64,000 nt of DNA from Sulfoacidibacillus ferrooxidans (GCF_022606465.1 NZ_JALBUF010000009.1:1-64000); one strand, 5' to 3'. Shown: positions 9,598 to 19,170, counted from the stretch's first letter. Notes: generated by a model from the sequence alone, not told the origin. Made by a program: numbers and translations.

Positions 9598-9677
9598 ATC
9601 TACTCCACCCTATATGCGAGTCTCGCCATGGCGTGATCTAAAAGCACTCCAACAACGCGTACTTGCTACATACTTGC

Positions 9678-10361
9678 CTAACGATGGAGGGCTTTACGAG
9701 CGGCGTTTTGCTCTGCCTCTTTTTTAGAATGGCCAACGCCTTCTCCCCACAATGTGCCACCCACCATAACCTGAGCGACAAACTCACGATCATGTGCTGG
9801 ACCGCGTTCTGCAATAATATCGTACATGAGGACGCCTAGATTCTGTTTTTGAACGTATTCTTGTAGCATGGTCTTATAGTCTCTGTGCAATCGTTCACCA
9901 ACAATCTCAATGCGCGGATAAAAGTGTCGCGTCATGAATTGTTCAACAACATGCAACCCTTGATCCAAGAATAGCGCTCCAATAAACGCCTCAAAAACAT
10001 CCGCCACCAAACTTGGACGCTCTCTACCACCTGATAATTCTTCTCCTTTACCCAAACGGAGATAACGTGGGAAATCAAGATTACGAGCTGCAGCAACAAG
10101 AGAAGATTCACATACAATTGTCGATCGCATCCGCGTTAACTCACCTTCAGGTGCATCAGGTAAAGCTTGAAATAAATATTGACTTACACATAATTCCAAA
10201 ACAGCATCACCAAGAAACTCTAACCGTTCATTGTCCTTCATATGTTCACGTTTATGTTCATTGCGAAACGAAGAGTGTGTAAATGCAGCCTTTAATAGCG
10301 TAAGATCCGAAAAAGTTACTTCTAATTTGCTACATAGCTGAGACAGTGGCAAAGAATTCAC
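9678..10361 (-). CDS. rnc: Ribonuclease III
   Basis: RNase III cleaves double-stranded RNA, matures rRNA precursors and small cytoplasmic RNA, and decays some mRNAs. The 227-residue product has the catalytic signature NERLEFLGDAVLEL (residues 43-56) with the acidic metal ligands, a second acidic site DVFEAFIGALFLDQG near 119, and a C-terminal double-strand RNA-binding domain ending KKEAEQNAARKAL. The start is GTG at 10361, 12 bases after the fabF stop. It links the fatty-acid operon to smc-ftsY as in B. subtilis. Confidence 0.98.
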   Translation of the reverse strand: MNSLPLSQLCSKLEVTFSDLTLLKAAFTHSSFRNEHKREHMKDNERLEFLGDAVLELCVSQYLFQALPDAPEGELTRMRSTIVCESSLVAAARNLDFPRYLRLGKGEELSGGRERPSLVADVFEAFIGALFLDQGLHVVEQFMTRHFYPRIEIVGERLHRDYKTMLQEYVQKQNLGVLMYDIIAERGPAHDREFVAQVMVGGTLWGEGVGHSKKEAEQNAARKALHR

Positions 10362-10373
10362 GTTTTCTACGCC

Positions 10374-11612
10374 CTATTCTTGAAATTTTTTAATAATCAA
10401 AGTTGCATTATGTCCACCAAAACCAAATGAGTTAGACATCACATACTGTAGCTCTTGCTTCCGTGCTACATTCGGTACGTAATCCAAATCACATTGTGGG
10501 TCAGGATGTTCATAATTAATCGTAGGTGGCATGATCTGATCACGTAGTGCCATCACACAGGCAATTGCTTCAATGGCACCTGCTGCACCAAGTAAATGCC
10601 CAGTCATCGATTTCGTGGAACTAACTGCCAGTTTACTTGCATGTTGTTCAAAGACAGAACGAATGGCAATCGATTCTACTTCATCGCCAATGGGAGTTGA
10701 AGTACCGTGTGTATTGATATAATCAATCTGATCCGGTCGCAGGTGTGCATCCTCTAATGCTGCTTTCATAGCACGCGCAGCACCTGCACCTCCGGGTGCT
10801 GGTTGAACAAAGTGGTAAGCGTCTCCGCTCATACCATAGCCTACAATTTCAGCCAAAATCGTTGCATGTCTCGCCTTAGCAAACTCCAACTCTTCCAAAA
10901 CGAGAATCCCTGCACCTTCCCCCATGACAAACCCATCTCGCTGTGCATCAAAGGGACGACTAGCACCTGCTGGATCATCATTGCGTTCAGAGAGTGCCTT
11001 AGCTGCACAAAAGCCTGCAAGTGAAAGTGGCGTAATGGTCGATTCTGCTCCACCACAAATCATTGCATCAGCTGCACCGCGTTCAATAATCTTAAAAGCG
11101 TCACCTATAGCATTCGAACCTGTAGCGCAGGCCGAAACGGGTGCGCTATTTGGGCCTTTTGCCCCGAAGCGTATGGATACCTGTCCAGACGCCATATCCC
11201 CAATCATCATTGGAATAAAAAAGGGACTCACCCGCTTTGGTCCACGTTCAAGCAATATACGATGTTGATCTTCTAATGTCTGTAACCCACCGATGCCTGA
11301 ACCGATATAAACTCCGATCCGCGGTGCCAACTCTTCAGTTACTTGTAACTCTGATTGTGCCATCGCCATCGTAGATGCGGCAACAGCAAATTGGACAAAT
11401 CGATCCATTTTTCTTGCGTCCCGCTTGTCTATATAATCATCAGTATCTAAGTCTTTTACAAGCGCCGCAATTTTAGTGGGATATTCAGATACATCAAAAC
11501 GATCGATGATCCCTACTCCTGATTGACCAGCTAACAGAGCGTTCCAAAACTTCTCTACCCCAGTACCTACTGGCGTAATAGCACCCATACCAGTGACAAC
11601 TACACGTCTCAT
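10374..11612 (-). CDS. fabF: 3-oxoacyl-ACP synthase II FabF
   Basis: FabF performs the Claisen condensation of malonyl-ACP with acyl-ACP in the elongation cycle. The 412-residue protein carries the Cys-His-His triad: Cys in [13 protein letters not shown] (near 163), His in [11 protein letters not shown] (near 303) and His in [13 protein letters not shown] (near 340), plus the C-terminal [11 protein letters not shown] glycine loop. AGGAGGG precedes the ATG. Directly upstream is a 10-bp hairpin separating it from acpP. In B. subtilis fabF is elsewhere (with fabHA), so its place here completes the fap operon. Confidence 0.98.
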   Translation of the reverse strand: MRRVVVTGMGAITPVGTGVEKFWNALLAGQSGVGIIDRFDVSEYPTKIAALVKDLDTDDYIDKRDARKMDRFVQFAVAASTMAMAQSELQVTEELAPRIGVYIGSGIGGLQTLEDQHRILLERGPKRVSPFFIPMMIGDMASGQVSIRFGAKGPNSAPVSACATGSNAIGDAFKIIERGAADAMICGGAESTITPLSLAGFCAAKALSERNDDPAGASRPFDAQRDGFVMGEGAGILVLEELEFAKARHATILAEIVGYGMSGDAYHFVQPAPGGAGAARAMKAALEDAHLRPDQIDYINTHGTSTPIGDEVESIAIRSVFEQHASKLAVSSTKSMTGHLLGAAGAIEAIACVMALRDQIMPPTINYEHPDPQCDLDYVPNVARKQELQYVMSNSFGFGGHNATLIIKKFQE

Positions 11613-11631
11613 CGTTAGCCCTCCTTATATG

Positions 11632-11660
11632 TGAAACCCCGCGCAAAGCACGGGGTTTCA
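11632..11660 (-). other. Hairpin between acpP and fabF
   Basis: TGAAACCCCG (632-641 of the 11,000s) pairs perfectly with CGGGGTTTCA (651-660) around a 9-base loop. On the minus strand the hairpin is followed by CATATAAGGAGGG, i.e. the fabF ribosome binding site, with no U-tract. It is therefore more likely an mRNA stability or processing element than a full terminator. Confidence 0.55.
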
Positions 11661-11686
11661 TCTTCTATGAACGATAACGCCTAAAG

Positions 11687-11920
11687 TTACTCACGTGATT
11701 CGATATATTTTACTACATCGCCCACTGTGGTGATCTTCTCCGCATCTTCATCAGAAATCTCTAAGTCGAACTCGTCTTCTAACTCCATGACTAACTCGAC
11801 CACGTCCAAAGAATCAGCGCCTAAGTCATCCTTAAAGGAAGCCTCCATGGTCACTTGCGGTTCTTCGACCCCAAGACGATCAACCACAATGCGCTTTACG
11901 CGATCATAAACATCGGACAT
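11687..11920 (-). CDS. acpP: Acyl carrier protein
   Basis: This 77-residue acidic protein is the carrier on whose 4'-phosphopantetheine arm fatty acids are built. The attachment serine is in [18 protein letters not shown] (Ser near residue 37). It starts at ATG with GGAGGTGAAAG upstream. It lies between fabG and fabF. The downstream hairpin could help keep acpP message more abundant than fabF message, as ACP is needed in excess (inference). Confidence 0.98.
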   Translation of the reverse strand: MSDVYDRVKRIVVDRLGVEEPQVTMEASFKDDLGADSLDVVELVMELEDEFDLEISDEDAEKITTVGDVVKYIESRE

Positions 11921-11944
11921 ACTTTCACCTCCTCCCGAATTATA

Positions 11945-12694
11945 TTACATCGCAAGTCCGCCGTCGACTTGTAATACTTGACCAGTTATGTATGCCGCAT
12001 CATCAGAAGCTAAAAATCGCACTAATGCCGCGACATCATGTGGTTGACCCAAACGTTGCAAAGGAATCTGTTCAAACAACTTAGTCTGAATGTCCGGTGT
12101 TAGACCTGCCGTCATATCTGTTTCTATATAGCCTGGTGCAATGGCATTGACGGTCACTCCACGACTCGCAAGCTCCCTCGCAAGCGTTTTTGTAAGACCG
12201 ATCAAACCTGCCTTTGCAGCTACATAATTGGCCTGTCCAATATTACCTGTTATACCCACCACCGACGACATATTAATCACGCGTCCATGTGGCGATCTCA
12301 GTAGTTGCCGCGAGGCTGCTTGCGTACATAGAAATGCAGACTTTAGATTCACAGAAAGAACCATGTCAAAATCTGCTTCTTTCATTCGCAAAAATAAGCC
12401 ATCTTTCGTCACGCCCGCATTGTTTACTAAGATATCTAGGTGACCAAATTGTTTAACAGCCACATCGACGAGCGCCTTTGCTCCATCACTAGTCGAGACA
12501 TCCGCCTGCGCTATAGCTACCTGCGCTCCTTGAGCAGTCAACCGATCTGCAAGTTCAGTAGCTTTAGCAACATTGGACGAATAAGCAATCACCACTTTAG
12601 CGTGTTCACTCACTAATTCTTCGACAACGGCTCTCCCAATTCCTCCTGATCCACCTGTAACAAGTGCTACGCGATCTTTCAAAGATTCATTCAT
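11945..12694 (-). CDS. fabG: 3-oxoacyl-ACP reductase FabG
   Basis: FabG reduces beta-ketoacyl-ACP with NADPH. The 249-residue short-chain dehydrogenase has an intact nucleotide-binding motif TGGSGGIGRAV (12-22), NNAG near 91, catalytic Ser in NMSSVVG (near 143), Tyr and Lys in YVAAKAGL (near 157-161), and the C-terminal ITGQVLQVDGGLAM typical of FabG. Its ATG overlaps the fabD stop (ATGA), so translation is coupled. It is a useful contrast to the degenerate SDR at 41662. Confidence 0.97.
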   Translation of the reverse strand: MNESLKDRVALVTGGSGGIGRAVVEELVSEHAKVVIAYSSNVAKATELADRLTAQGAQVAIAQADVSTSDGAKALVDVAVKQFGHLDILVNNAGVTKDGLFLRMKEADFDMVLSVNLKSAFLCTQAASRQLLRSPHGRVINMSSVVGITGNIGQANYVAAKAGLIGLTKTLARELASRGVTVNAIAPGYIETDMTAGLTPDIQTKLFEQIPLQRLGQPHDVAALVRFLASDDAAYITGQVLQVDGGLAM

Positions 12695-13647
12695 ATCGAT
12701 GTCCCCTCGCTTTGCAAAGCAGTTACAGTCTCCATCAGCGAAGAAATATCTTCAACGTGCAAAAGACGTACACTTTTATCTATTTTTTTAATCAAACCAG
12801 ACAAAACCGTCCCCGCACCAAGTTCTATAAAGGTCGTCGCCCCAAGTTTAATCATTTCGCGCACTGACGCTTCCCATAGTACTGGAGAAGCCACTTGCTT
12901 TTCAAGTGCTACTTGCATATGGTCAATGGTTGTCATCGGTTTTGCAGAATAATTGGCGACTATAGGACAACTCGGTACAGAGAACGATTGGCGCTGTAAA
13001 TCGTCACTTAACTGATCGGCAGCAGGTTGCATGAGCGACGAGTGAAACGGACCACTTACGTCAAGTCTAATAGCACGTTTGACTTGTGCCTCTTTTGCCC
13101 GCCTGATCAATTCTTCAACTGCAACTGCGCCTCCTGAGGCAACTAGTTGGCCGGGACAATTTATATTTGCAAGTTCCACAGGCAACTCATGCGCCGCGGA
13201 AATCTCGGTGCACAGTTGCTGAATCATCTCAAAATCTCCACCTAGTAATGCAGCCATGGCACCAATCCCGGCATTGACCGCAGCATCCATGTATCTTCCA
13301 CGCAAATGGACCACGCGCACCGCATCCACAAACGGAAGTGCCCCTGTGGCAACGAGTGCGCTATATTCACCTAAGCTATGACCTGCAACGACTTCAGGCG
13401 AGATGTCTACTTGCGCCTGGAGTGCTCGCAAACAAGCAATGCTTACCGTCAATAAAGCCGGTTGCGTATAATAAGTCAAACGCAAATCAGAATCTGGGCC
13501 TTCAAACATCACTTTACTAAGTGAAAAACCAAGTGCCTCATCTGCTTGCGTGATGATATCTTTCGCCTCACTCGAATGCTCCATCAATTCCTTCCCCATG
13601 CCAACGTACTGTGCACCTTGACCGGGAAAAACAAATGCTACCCCCAA
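12691..13647 (-). CDS. fabD: Malonyl-CoA:ACP transacylase FabD
   Basis: FabD moves malonyl from CoA to ACP. The product opens VAFVFPGQGAQYVGMG, contains the nucleophile elbow GHSLGEYSALVA (Ser near residue 89) and the downstream catalytic His in VSGPFHSSLM. I favour TTG at 13647, preceded by AGGGTGGTGAG, giving 318 residues and the FPGQG motif 6-7 residues from the start as in homologues; GTG at 13656 is a close alternative. The frame is open up to 13683 but without a ribosome site. It overlaps fabG by 4 bases. Confidence 0.95.
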   Translation of the reverse strand: MGVAFVFPGQGAQYVGMGKELMEHSSEAKDIITQADEALGFSLSKVMFEGPDSDLRLTYYTQPALLTVSIACLRALQAQVDISPEVVAGHSLGEYSALVATGALPFVDAVRVVHLRGRYMDAAVNAGIGAMAALLGGDFEMIQQLCTEISAAHELPVELANINCPGQLVASGGAVAVEELIRRAKEAQVKRAIRLDVSGPFHSSLMQPAADQLSDDLQRQSFSVPSCPIVANYSAKPMTTIDHMQVALEKQVASPVLWEASVREMIKLGATTFIELGAGTVLSGLIKKIDKSVRLLHVEDISSLMETVTALQSEGTSI

Positions 13648-13716
13648 CTGTCTCACCACCCTATACGATATCCGATCATACAAAGAAATGGATGTAAGAT
13701 GCCTTTACCAACTACT

Positions 13717-14700
13717 CTACCCATGTATGGATTGTTCAAGATCTTGAATTAAACCGCTATGTTGCATGTTGTAGGCATGTCGCACGGCCATCTCAAACGC
13801 TCTTGGATTAGAAGAGCCATGTGCTTTAACTAGCACACCACGCACGCCCAAAAATGGACCCCCACCATATTCTGCATAGTCAAAGCGCTTCTTAAATGCT
13901 TTTAATCCACTACGCATCGAAAGAGCTGCAAGTTTTGTAAGAGGATTTGCAAAAAAAATGTGTTTGAGAGATTCGAGAAATCCCATTCCTGCTCCTTCGT
14001 AAAATTTAACTAACACATTCCCCACAAATCCGTCACATACAACAACGTCACATGCGCCATTTAGAAGTTCGCGCGCTTCGACATTCCCCACAAAATGGGA
14101 ACAATCGTGTTCCAATAATTCGTATGCTACTTTCGATAGTTCGTTTCCTTTACCAGGTTCTGACCCGATATTTAAAAGTCCGACGCGCACATGGGATAAT
14201 CCATGCGTTAACCGCATATATGCTTGTCCCATGTGCGCCCACTGAACAAGATTTTTAGCCGTCGAATCCGTATTGGCACCTGCATCCATTAACAAGACGC
14301 CTTGACCTTTAAATGTTGGCATCATGGCTGCCAGAGCAGGTCGTTCAATCCCCTCCATGCGTCCAACCACAAATAAACCAGCAACCATAAAAGCACCTGT
14401 ATTTCCTGCAGAAACCATCGCATCAGCAGTACCATCACGAACCATTGTAGTACACACAACAAGTGAGGAATCTTTTTGTTTACGAACAGATTTAACAGGT
14501 TCTGCATTTGGAGCAATCACATCTTCTGCGTGAACAATCGTTACATTTGGCGGAAATTCACTCGTAATTACCCGTATCTCAGCATCTCTACCAACTAAGA
14601 TAAATTCTACATCAGGCAAGTCGCGAGCAGCTTGTATTGTGCCAAGAACAGGTGCATTCGGCGCATGATCTCCACCCATAGCGTCAATCGCGATTCTCAC
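13717..14700 (-). CDS. plsX: Phosphate acyltransferase PlsX
   Basis: PlsX converts acyl-ACP to acyl-phosphate, the donor for PlsY in phosphatidic acid synthesis, and is membrane-associated. The 327-residue protein begins MRIAIDAMGGDHAPNAPV and contains MDAGANTDST and VVCDGFVGNVLVKFYEG, all hallmark segments. Start is GTG at 14700, 17 bases inside fapR, so the two are translationally coupled. fapR-plsX-fabD-fabG-acpP is the B. subtilis fap operon. Confidence 0.97.
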   Translation of the reverse strand: MRIAIDAMGGDHAPNAPVLGTIQAARDLPDVEFILVGRDAEIRVITSEFPPNVTIVHAEDVIAPNAEPVKSVRKQKDSSLVVCTTMVRDGTADAMVSAGNTGAFMVAGLFVVGRMEGIERPALAAMMPTFKGQGVLLMDAGANTDSTAKNLVQWAHMGQAYMRLTHGLSHVRVGLLNIGSEPGKGNELSKVAYELLEHDCSHFVGNVEARELLNGACDVVVCDGFVGNVLVKFYEGAGMGFLESLKHIFFANPLTKLAALSMRSGLKAFKKRFDYAEYGGGPFLGVRGVLVKAHGSSNPRAFEMAVRHAYNMQHSGLIQDLEQSIHG

Positions 14701-15277
14701 CGGTACTTCCCCCTGTCATGTCTAAGCCTTTGCGCATAATTAAGAAATCTGCTATAAAAACATCTTTTTGATCTACTGTCGTTCTTACATTGACTCGTAT
14801 ATAGCCATGCCGTTCACCCTTGACATGTGCGTGTGCAATCATATAGGACCCCGCTTGAACAGAACGCATAAACTTCACAACCGCTCTTGCTGTTAGCGCT
14901 TGATCCGCATCTACAATAGCGACAGCCAGGGAGTTTGCTTGTGCAAAAAGATAATGCCCACGGACGATCTGTGAGCGAGAAAAAGCATGTTCTTCATCAG
15001 CTCGCCATATCGACAATCCATGTACGCCGAGATCCAATTCTACAATATCTCCAAATACTTCATTTGGAGCAAGTGATCGCACGTGTGGATACCGAGACTC
15101 AGCCACTCCCTTTATGCGTTCACGCAATTCCTTAATGCCAAGTGCTAAGCGATCTAGACGAATGGTCTGTACACTGACATCAAAGCGAGAGGCAAGTTGC
15201 TCATCAGTCAAAAACGGCTCCCGCTCTAACGTTTCTACGAGTCGCTCTTGTCGCGCTCGCCTACTCACTTTTGCCAC
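14684..15277 (-). CDS. fapR: Transcription factor FapR, fatty acid and phospholipid biosynthesis regulator
   Basis: FapR represses fatty acid and phospholipid genes and is released by malonyl-CoA. The product has an N-terminal DeoR-like HTH (RQERLVETLEREPFLTDEQLA, then VSVQTIRLDRL) and a C-terminal hot-dog thioesterase-like domain that binds malonyl-CoA (from about residue 80; GHYLFAQANSLAVAIVDA). I start at GTG 15277, which has AGAGGTGG 7 bases upstream, giving 197 residues; the frame is open to 15316. As first gene of the operon it is expected to be autoregulated, but I could not find a convincing copy of its operator upstream. Confidence 0.95.
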   Translation of the reverse strand: MAKVSRRARQERLVETLEREPFLTDEQLASRFDVSVQTIRLDRLALGIKELRERIKGVAESRYPHVRSLAPNEVFGDIVELDLGVHGLSIWRADEEHAFSRSQIVRGHYLFAQANSLAVAIVDADQALTARAVVKFMRSVQAGSYMIAHAHVKGERHGYIRVNVRTTVDQKDVFIADFLIMRKGLDMTGGSTGENRD

Positions 15278-15359
15278 GTCAGAGCCACCTCTTTTACTTA
15301 CACGATCTACTACCATCGTATATCACATTAGAAACATTCATGTTATGTACTGTTAGATA

Positions 15360-15393
15360 AAAAAAGAGCGCCCTGGACGCAAAGCGCCCCGAC
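15360..15393 (-). terminator. Intrinsic terminator after rpmF
   Basis: On the minus strand GGGGCGC and GCGCTCT can pair with two G-U wobbles around a loop of about 12 bases, followed immediately by seven Ts. It lies 10-45 bases beyond the rpmF stop and before the fapR region, so it ends the ylb cluster transcript. Confidence 0.7.
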
Positions 15394-15404
15394 CCTCTTG
15401 GCCT

Positions 15405-15584
15405 CTATGCACGTTTCTCCAATACTTGGCGTTTATTATACATTCCACAGTTTGGACACACGCGATGAGACAGTTTAAATTCATGACATTGCGGGCATTC
15501 AACCATACCCGGCACTGACAATTTAAAATGCGTTCTACGCAATCTTTTTCTTGTCTTCGACGCTCGATGCTGCGGTACTGCCAT
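15405..15584 (-). CDS. rpmF: 50S ribosomal protein bL32
   Basis: The 59-residue product starts [20 protein letters not shown] and has the zinc-binding pairs CPQC and CPNC, so it is the Cys-containing (zinc) form of bL32. The ATG at 15584 has GGAGGTG upstream; the frame opens much further upstream inside the DUF177 gene, which is not used. DUF177-rpmF is a widely conserved pair, and an intrinsic terminator follows. Confidence 0.97.
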   Translation of the reverse strand: MAVPQHRASKTRKRLRRTHFKLSVPGMVECPQCHEFKLSHRVCPNCGMYNKRQVLEKRA

Positions 15585-15621
15585 CTGCGAACACCTCCAT
15601 TCCAAAACACACCTGCATCGA

Positions 15622-16161
15622 TCACTCTTCAGTTTTTGATACATCATAAAACCGAGATAGAGCTTGCAAGCGTGGATCCACCTGTTGCACGTGGCATACA
15701 CAAGTCGAAACGTTCAAATCAGTCCCGCATTCCGAACACAAGCCCCGACAATCATCACGACAGAGAGGCTGCACCTCAATAGCTAAAACAAGTGCCTGCT
15801 CAATCAGCGGCTCAAGATCAATCGTTTCCTCGGGCGCATAAAAAACATCAGCTTCTTCTTGCGCTGCAGTAAGCGGAGTTCTTGATAACACCTCATGAAT
15901 CACTATATCTAACGATCGTGTACATTCTGTCAGACAACGAACACATCGGTACGTTACATCCGTTGAAGCGGTACCGTTCACTTCGCAAATGTTTGGCATC
16001 GTCACTGAAGCTATGCCTTGAACCTGAAGTGGCGCAATATGAACAACATCTTTTTCATCACGAAACAACGACATATCGTCCAACGTGCCCGAAAAGGCTG
16101 CTCCACCTAGCTTCGTGGCAGAAGTCCATAACACCTTCACGATCTCTGTCACCCCGATCAC
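15622..16161 (-). CDS. ylbN: DUF177 (YceD/YlbN) family protein
   Basis: This 179-residue protein belongs to the YceD/DUF177 family, linked to 23S rRNA accumulation in other bacteria and plants. It has a CVRC pair near residue 72 and a C-terminal cluster of cysteines ([16 protein letters not shown]) that could bind metal. It is directly upstream of rpmF, the family's near-universal neighbour, and after ylbL. The exact molecular role is not settled. Confidence 0.9.
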   Translation of the reverse strand: MIGVTEIVKVLWTSATKLGGAAFSGTLDDMSLFRDEKDVVHIAPLQVQGIASVTMPNICEVNGTASTDVTYRCVRCLTECTRSLDIVIHEVLSRTPLTAAQEEADVFYAPEETIDLEPLIEQALVLAIEVQPLCRDDCRGLCSECGTDLNVSTCVCHVQQVDPRLQALSRFYDVSKTEE

Positions 16162-16221
16162 AACATGTCATAGTATACCTAGTCAAATACAACCTGTCAA
16201 ACATCTGTTGCTTTATCACCG

Positions 16222-17295
16222 TTAAGATGTCTTTGGTGGAAGTGACATTAAAAAGGAAATAGCTTGTTGCAGAGAACTGACAGGCACAACTTTCATTTTT
16301 GTACCAATTTTTTTTGCTTCCTCTTCTGCATGCAAAGCGTTTGTATCTCCTGCAGCTGTGTCTGCCGGAACAAAGAAATAATTTGCACCTGCATTCGATG
16401 CAGCAATAATTTTATGAGCTGCGCCGCCAATTTGACCAACTGTTCCGTCTGCGCTCATCGTTCCTGTACCGGCAATGCGATATCCCCGCGTTAAATTCAC
16501 CGAACCCAGTTGATTAATGATTTCTAATGTGAACATCAACCCCGCAGAAGGGCCGTCAATATCACCACTATGAATGACAATGTGAATAGGAGTATGTACG
16601 ACTTGCGCAGGTGCCAGAAAAATACCCAGTCCAGGTCGTTCGTGGTGATGACCCGGTAAGGGAGGTAGCGCCATAAGATGCAAAAGTAGATGTTTGATGT
16701 GTCCTTGGCGAATCACCGTAAGCGACACTCGTTCACCCACTTTGGCGTGTTGTAATATTGTTAAAATGCGATTTGGATCTTTTAAAGACTCTCCGTCCAT
16801 TACAGTAATAATATCACCTGGGAAAAGATGTCCGTATGCCGCTGTTCCACGTTGTACTGATAGTACCATGACACCCGTCGTAGTGACTGAAATAGGCTTG
16901 TGTAAGTAATGTAAGGCTGCGATTTCCGCACCTTGGTGTGCCGATGTCATCATGTATGCTTCTAGTTGATTGTATTCTGTATTGGTCAATCCTCCATTGA
17001 CCGTAGGGGCCGGTAATATTTGATGATGCGGCAACATGAGTCCATACAAAAAATTGTATATATTGGACGCATACACAACATATACAGTCGTCATCATAAA
17101 TTCGCCTTTAGCTGGTTTATGGCCACCCTTTACGCTAATCATCGATTGTAATGGCAACGCCTCACCTGGCGAATAAATGTAATAGGGTAGTGAGATGAAG
17201 TTCATAAGAATGAGCACGATCGCCAATACGATCACCCCAGTAAAAAGGGGCCAACGTTTACGTGATTTAAATCGAAGCGTTCTATCCGATCCCAA
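16222..17295 (-). CDS. ylbL: YlbL family PDZ and Lon-type (S16) membrane protease
   Basis: The product has one N-terminal transmembrane helix (PLFTGVIVLAIVLILMNFI), a PDZ domain around residues 125-215 (TTTGVMVLSV, then LFPGDIITVMDG) and a C-terminal Lon-like serine protease domain. The dyad is visible: Ser in GDIDGPSAGLMFTLE and Lys in GGAAHKIIAA. In B. subtilis YlbL degrades regulators such as YneA after DNA damage. I prefer TTG at 17295, just after the ylbK stop, with AGGTG upstream; GTG at 17307 lies inside that ribosome site but is also open. Confidence 0.93.
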   Translation of the reverse strand: MGSDRTLRFKSRKRWPLFTGVIVLAIVLILMNFISLPYYIYSPGEALPLQSMISVKGGHKPAKGEFMMTTVYVVYASNIYNFLYGLMLPHHQILPAPTVNGGLTNTEYNQLEAYMMTSAHQGAEIAALHYLHKPISVTTTGVMVLSVQRGTAAYGHLFPGDIITVMDGESLKDPNRILTILQHAKVGERVSLTVIRQGHIKHLLLHLMALPPLPGHHHERPGLGIFLAPAQVVHTPIHIVIHSGDIDGPSAGLMFTLEIINQLGSVNLTRGYRIAGTGTMSADGTVGQIGGAAHKIIAASNAGANYFFVPADTAAGDTNALHAEEEAKKIGTKMKVVPVSSLQQAISFLMSLPPKTS

Positions 17296-17296
17296 T

Positions 17297-18085
17297 TTAC
17301 GACACACCTCGCTTTGTTTGCAGTGTTAATAAAAGCTCTGGCAACGCGGCTTTCATCGCTTGACGACCTACATCAATCGCTTGACTAACCCCTGTGAAAG
17401 AAATGGAACTCATTAAATCGAGTTTAGGACGAACCACAAAATCAGCGTGTAAGATGCGATTGCGAAAAACTTCACGCTCCATAATATCCATAGTTTGCAC
17501 AATCACATCCCAGGTATTTTTCACAGGAGGTAAACGTTCAAATAACCCGACATCTATAGCAACAACAAAATCCGCGCCAAGATCGCGCACTGCTTGTATG
17601 GGTACTCGCTCAATTACCCCTCCATCGACAAGCATGCGATCACCTATTCGATGAGGCACAAAAATACCGGGAATGCCAATACTTGCCCTCACCGCATCGT
17701 GAATGGCACCACTCGTAAATATGACGCGCTCACCAAGCTCAATATCAGTCGCCACGACGGCTAAAGGAATCGATGTATCTGAGAAATCCATGTTTTTGGT
17801 TAATAATTTGATCAATTCATGAAAGCGTCGGCCAGCTACCAGTCCTAACTTTGGCACCGTCACATCAACCCATCGTTTTAAAGGTAAATGCAGTGCCAAC
17901 TGCTCCATTCGATCAATAGGTGCTCCTGTAGCGTATACAGAGGCAATTAAGCTACCCATACTCGAACCCGCAATCGCCTCAACCTCAATCCCTGCTTCTT
18001 CAAGAACTTGTAACACTCCGATATGAGCGAATCCGCGGGTGCCTCCGCTACCAAGTGCTAGTCCAATATGCAGACGATCTTGCAC
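17297..18085 (-). CDS. ylbK: Patatin-like phospholipase domain protein (YlbK/RssA type)
   Basis: The 262-residue product is a patatin-family serine lipase or esterase candidate. It has the oxyanion motif GSGGTRGFAHIG (residues 12-23), the nucleophile elbow GSSMG (Ser near 41) and the catalytic Asp in VDGGVIERVP (near 158). GTG at 18085 is chosen because AAAGGAGATG precedes it; the frame is open further upstream into coaD. It lies between coaD and ylbL, the B. subtilis order, except that ylbJ is missing. Its substrate is unknown. Confidence 0.92.
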   Translation of the reverse strand: MQDRLHIGLALGSGGTRGFAHIGVLQVLEEAGIEVEAIAGSSMGSLIASVYATGAPIDRMEQLALHLPLKRWVDVTVPKLGLVAGRRFHELIKLLTKNMDFSDTSIPLAVVATDIELGERVIFTSGAIHDAVRASIGIPGIFVPHRIGDRMLVDGGVIERVPIQAVRDLGADFVVAIDVGLFERLPPVKNTWDVIVQTMDIMEREVFRNRILHADFVVRPKLDLMSSISFTGVSQAIDVGRQAMKAALPELLLTLQTKRGVS

Positions 18086-18107
18086 GCGCTCATCTCCTTT
18101 ACCGCCT

Positions 18108-18584
18108 CTATGCATACTTTCTGCTGAGTGCTTTTGCCACATGATGTGGTACAAATGCACTGACATCACCATGATAGCTTGCAATTTCCTTGATCATACT
18201 TGAACTCACATGTGCAAACTCACGGCTTGCAGGTAGAAAAATGGTTTCTACACTTTGAAGTAAATCTTTATTTAACGCAGCCAATTGCATTTCAGTCTCA
18301 AAGTCTACGAATGTGCGTACTCCACGCACAACAATATGTACTTGCTGAGTCTTCAAATAATCCACCAGTAACCCAGGAAATTGGTCAACCTGTATGTTTT
18401 TTAGATGCTGCGTAGCTTCTCGAATGAGTTCTATACGTTCCATAGGATTAAATAAAGCCTGTTTTTTTACATTGACAAGCACTGCAACGATACACATATC
18501 AAACAGAGAGGCAGCACGTTCAATTAAGTCTACATGTCCATTTGTGAGTGGATCAAAGCTCCCTGCATAGACAGCTGTACGCAT
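18108..18584 (-). CDS. coaD: Phosphopantetheine adenylyltransferase
   Basis: CoaD adenylates 4'-phosphopantetheine to dephospho-CoA, the penultimate step of coenzyme A synthesis. The 158-residue protein has the nucleotidyltransferase motif GSFDPLTNGHVDLI (residues 8-21) and the C-terminal EFAHVSSSMIKEIASY. The ATG at 18584 has GAGGTGAT upstream. It follows rsmD by 28 bases, a nearly universal pair. coaBC, another enzyme of the pathway, is also in this window at 36085. Confidence 0.98.
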   Translation of the reverse strand: MRTAVYAGSFDPLTNGHVDLIERAASLFDMCIVAVLVNVKKQALFNPMERIELIREATQHLKNIQVDQFPGLLVDYLKTQQVHIVVRGVRTFVDFETEMQLAALNKDLLQSVETIFLPASREFAHVSSSMIKEIASYHGDVSAFVPHHVAKALSRKYA

Positions 18585-18612
18585 CAATCATCACCTCAGA
18601 TCAAAGTCGTTG

Positions 18613-19170
18613 TTACTCATCAATAGACGCGTCATAATCATAAATCACCACTTTTGTTGATCCGTACCGAACCTCTTTACGCACATGCAGTGACAAGATA
18701 TCTGGAGTCATTGTTTTTTGATCCATTTCTGCAACGAGTACAGCGTGCGGAGATAAAATTTTTGCTACTACAAGAGAACGCAAAGCATCTTCAAGTACAC
18801 CCAACTGATAAGGAGGGTCAAGAAACACCACCGTCACTTGCAGTCCTATACGTGCTATTCTCTGTATTGCCTTTGAATAAGAAAGGGCATACACCTGTGC
18901 CTGCTTATCGATGCCAAGTTTTTTTACGTTGTCATCAATGGTTTCACTACTAGAAATGTCAACAAATATGCTCTTATCCATCCCACGACTAATCGCCTCT
19001 ATGCCAAGTGCACCAGATCCAGCAAATAGATCAAGGCATATCCCACCATGAAAAAAGGGTCCAATCATTGAAAAAATGGCTTCACGAACGCGGTCTGTTG
19101 TAGGTCTCGTTGCTGTGCCCTTCGGTGCGTGTATGGTACGCCCCCTCAAATCACCAGCAATTACACGCAT
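18613..19170 (-). CDS. rsmD: 16S rRNA (guanine966-N2)-methyltransferase RsmD (YlbH)
   Basis: RsmD methylates G966 of 16S rRNA. The 185-residue product starts MRVIAGDLRGR, with the SAM-binding motif DLFAGSGALGIEAISRG near residue 49 and the catalytic motif FLDPPYQ near 117. I use the ATG at 19170, preceded by AAGGTGATAAGT, rather than the frame opening at 19188. It is divergent from the non-coding RNA at 19281. Confidence 0.96.
   Translation of the reverse strand: MRVIAGDLRGRTIHAPKGTATRPTTDRVREAIFSMIGPFFHGGICLDLFAGSGALGIEAISRGMDKSIFVDISSSETIDDNVKKLGIDKQAQVYALSYSKAIQRIARIGLQVTVVFLDPPYQLGVLEDALRSLVVAKILSPHAVLVAEMDQKTMTPDILSLHVRKEVRYGSTKVVIYDYDASIDE

Noticed and set aside
15278-15356. FapR operator upstream of fapR
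   Set aside because: A segment with TAACAGTACATAA faintly recalls the FapR palindrome, but the symmetry is poor and no consensus half-sites pair up, so I do not call it.
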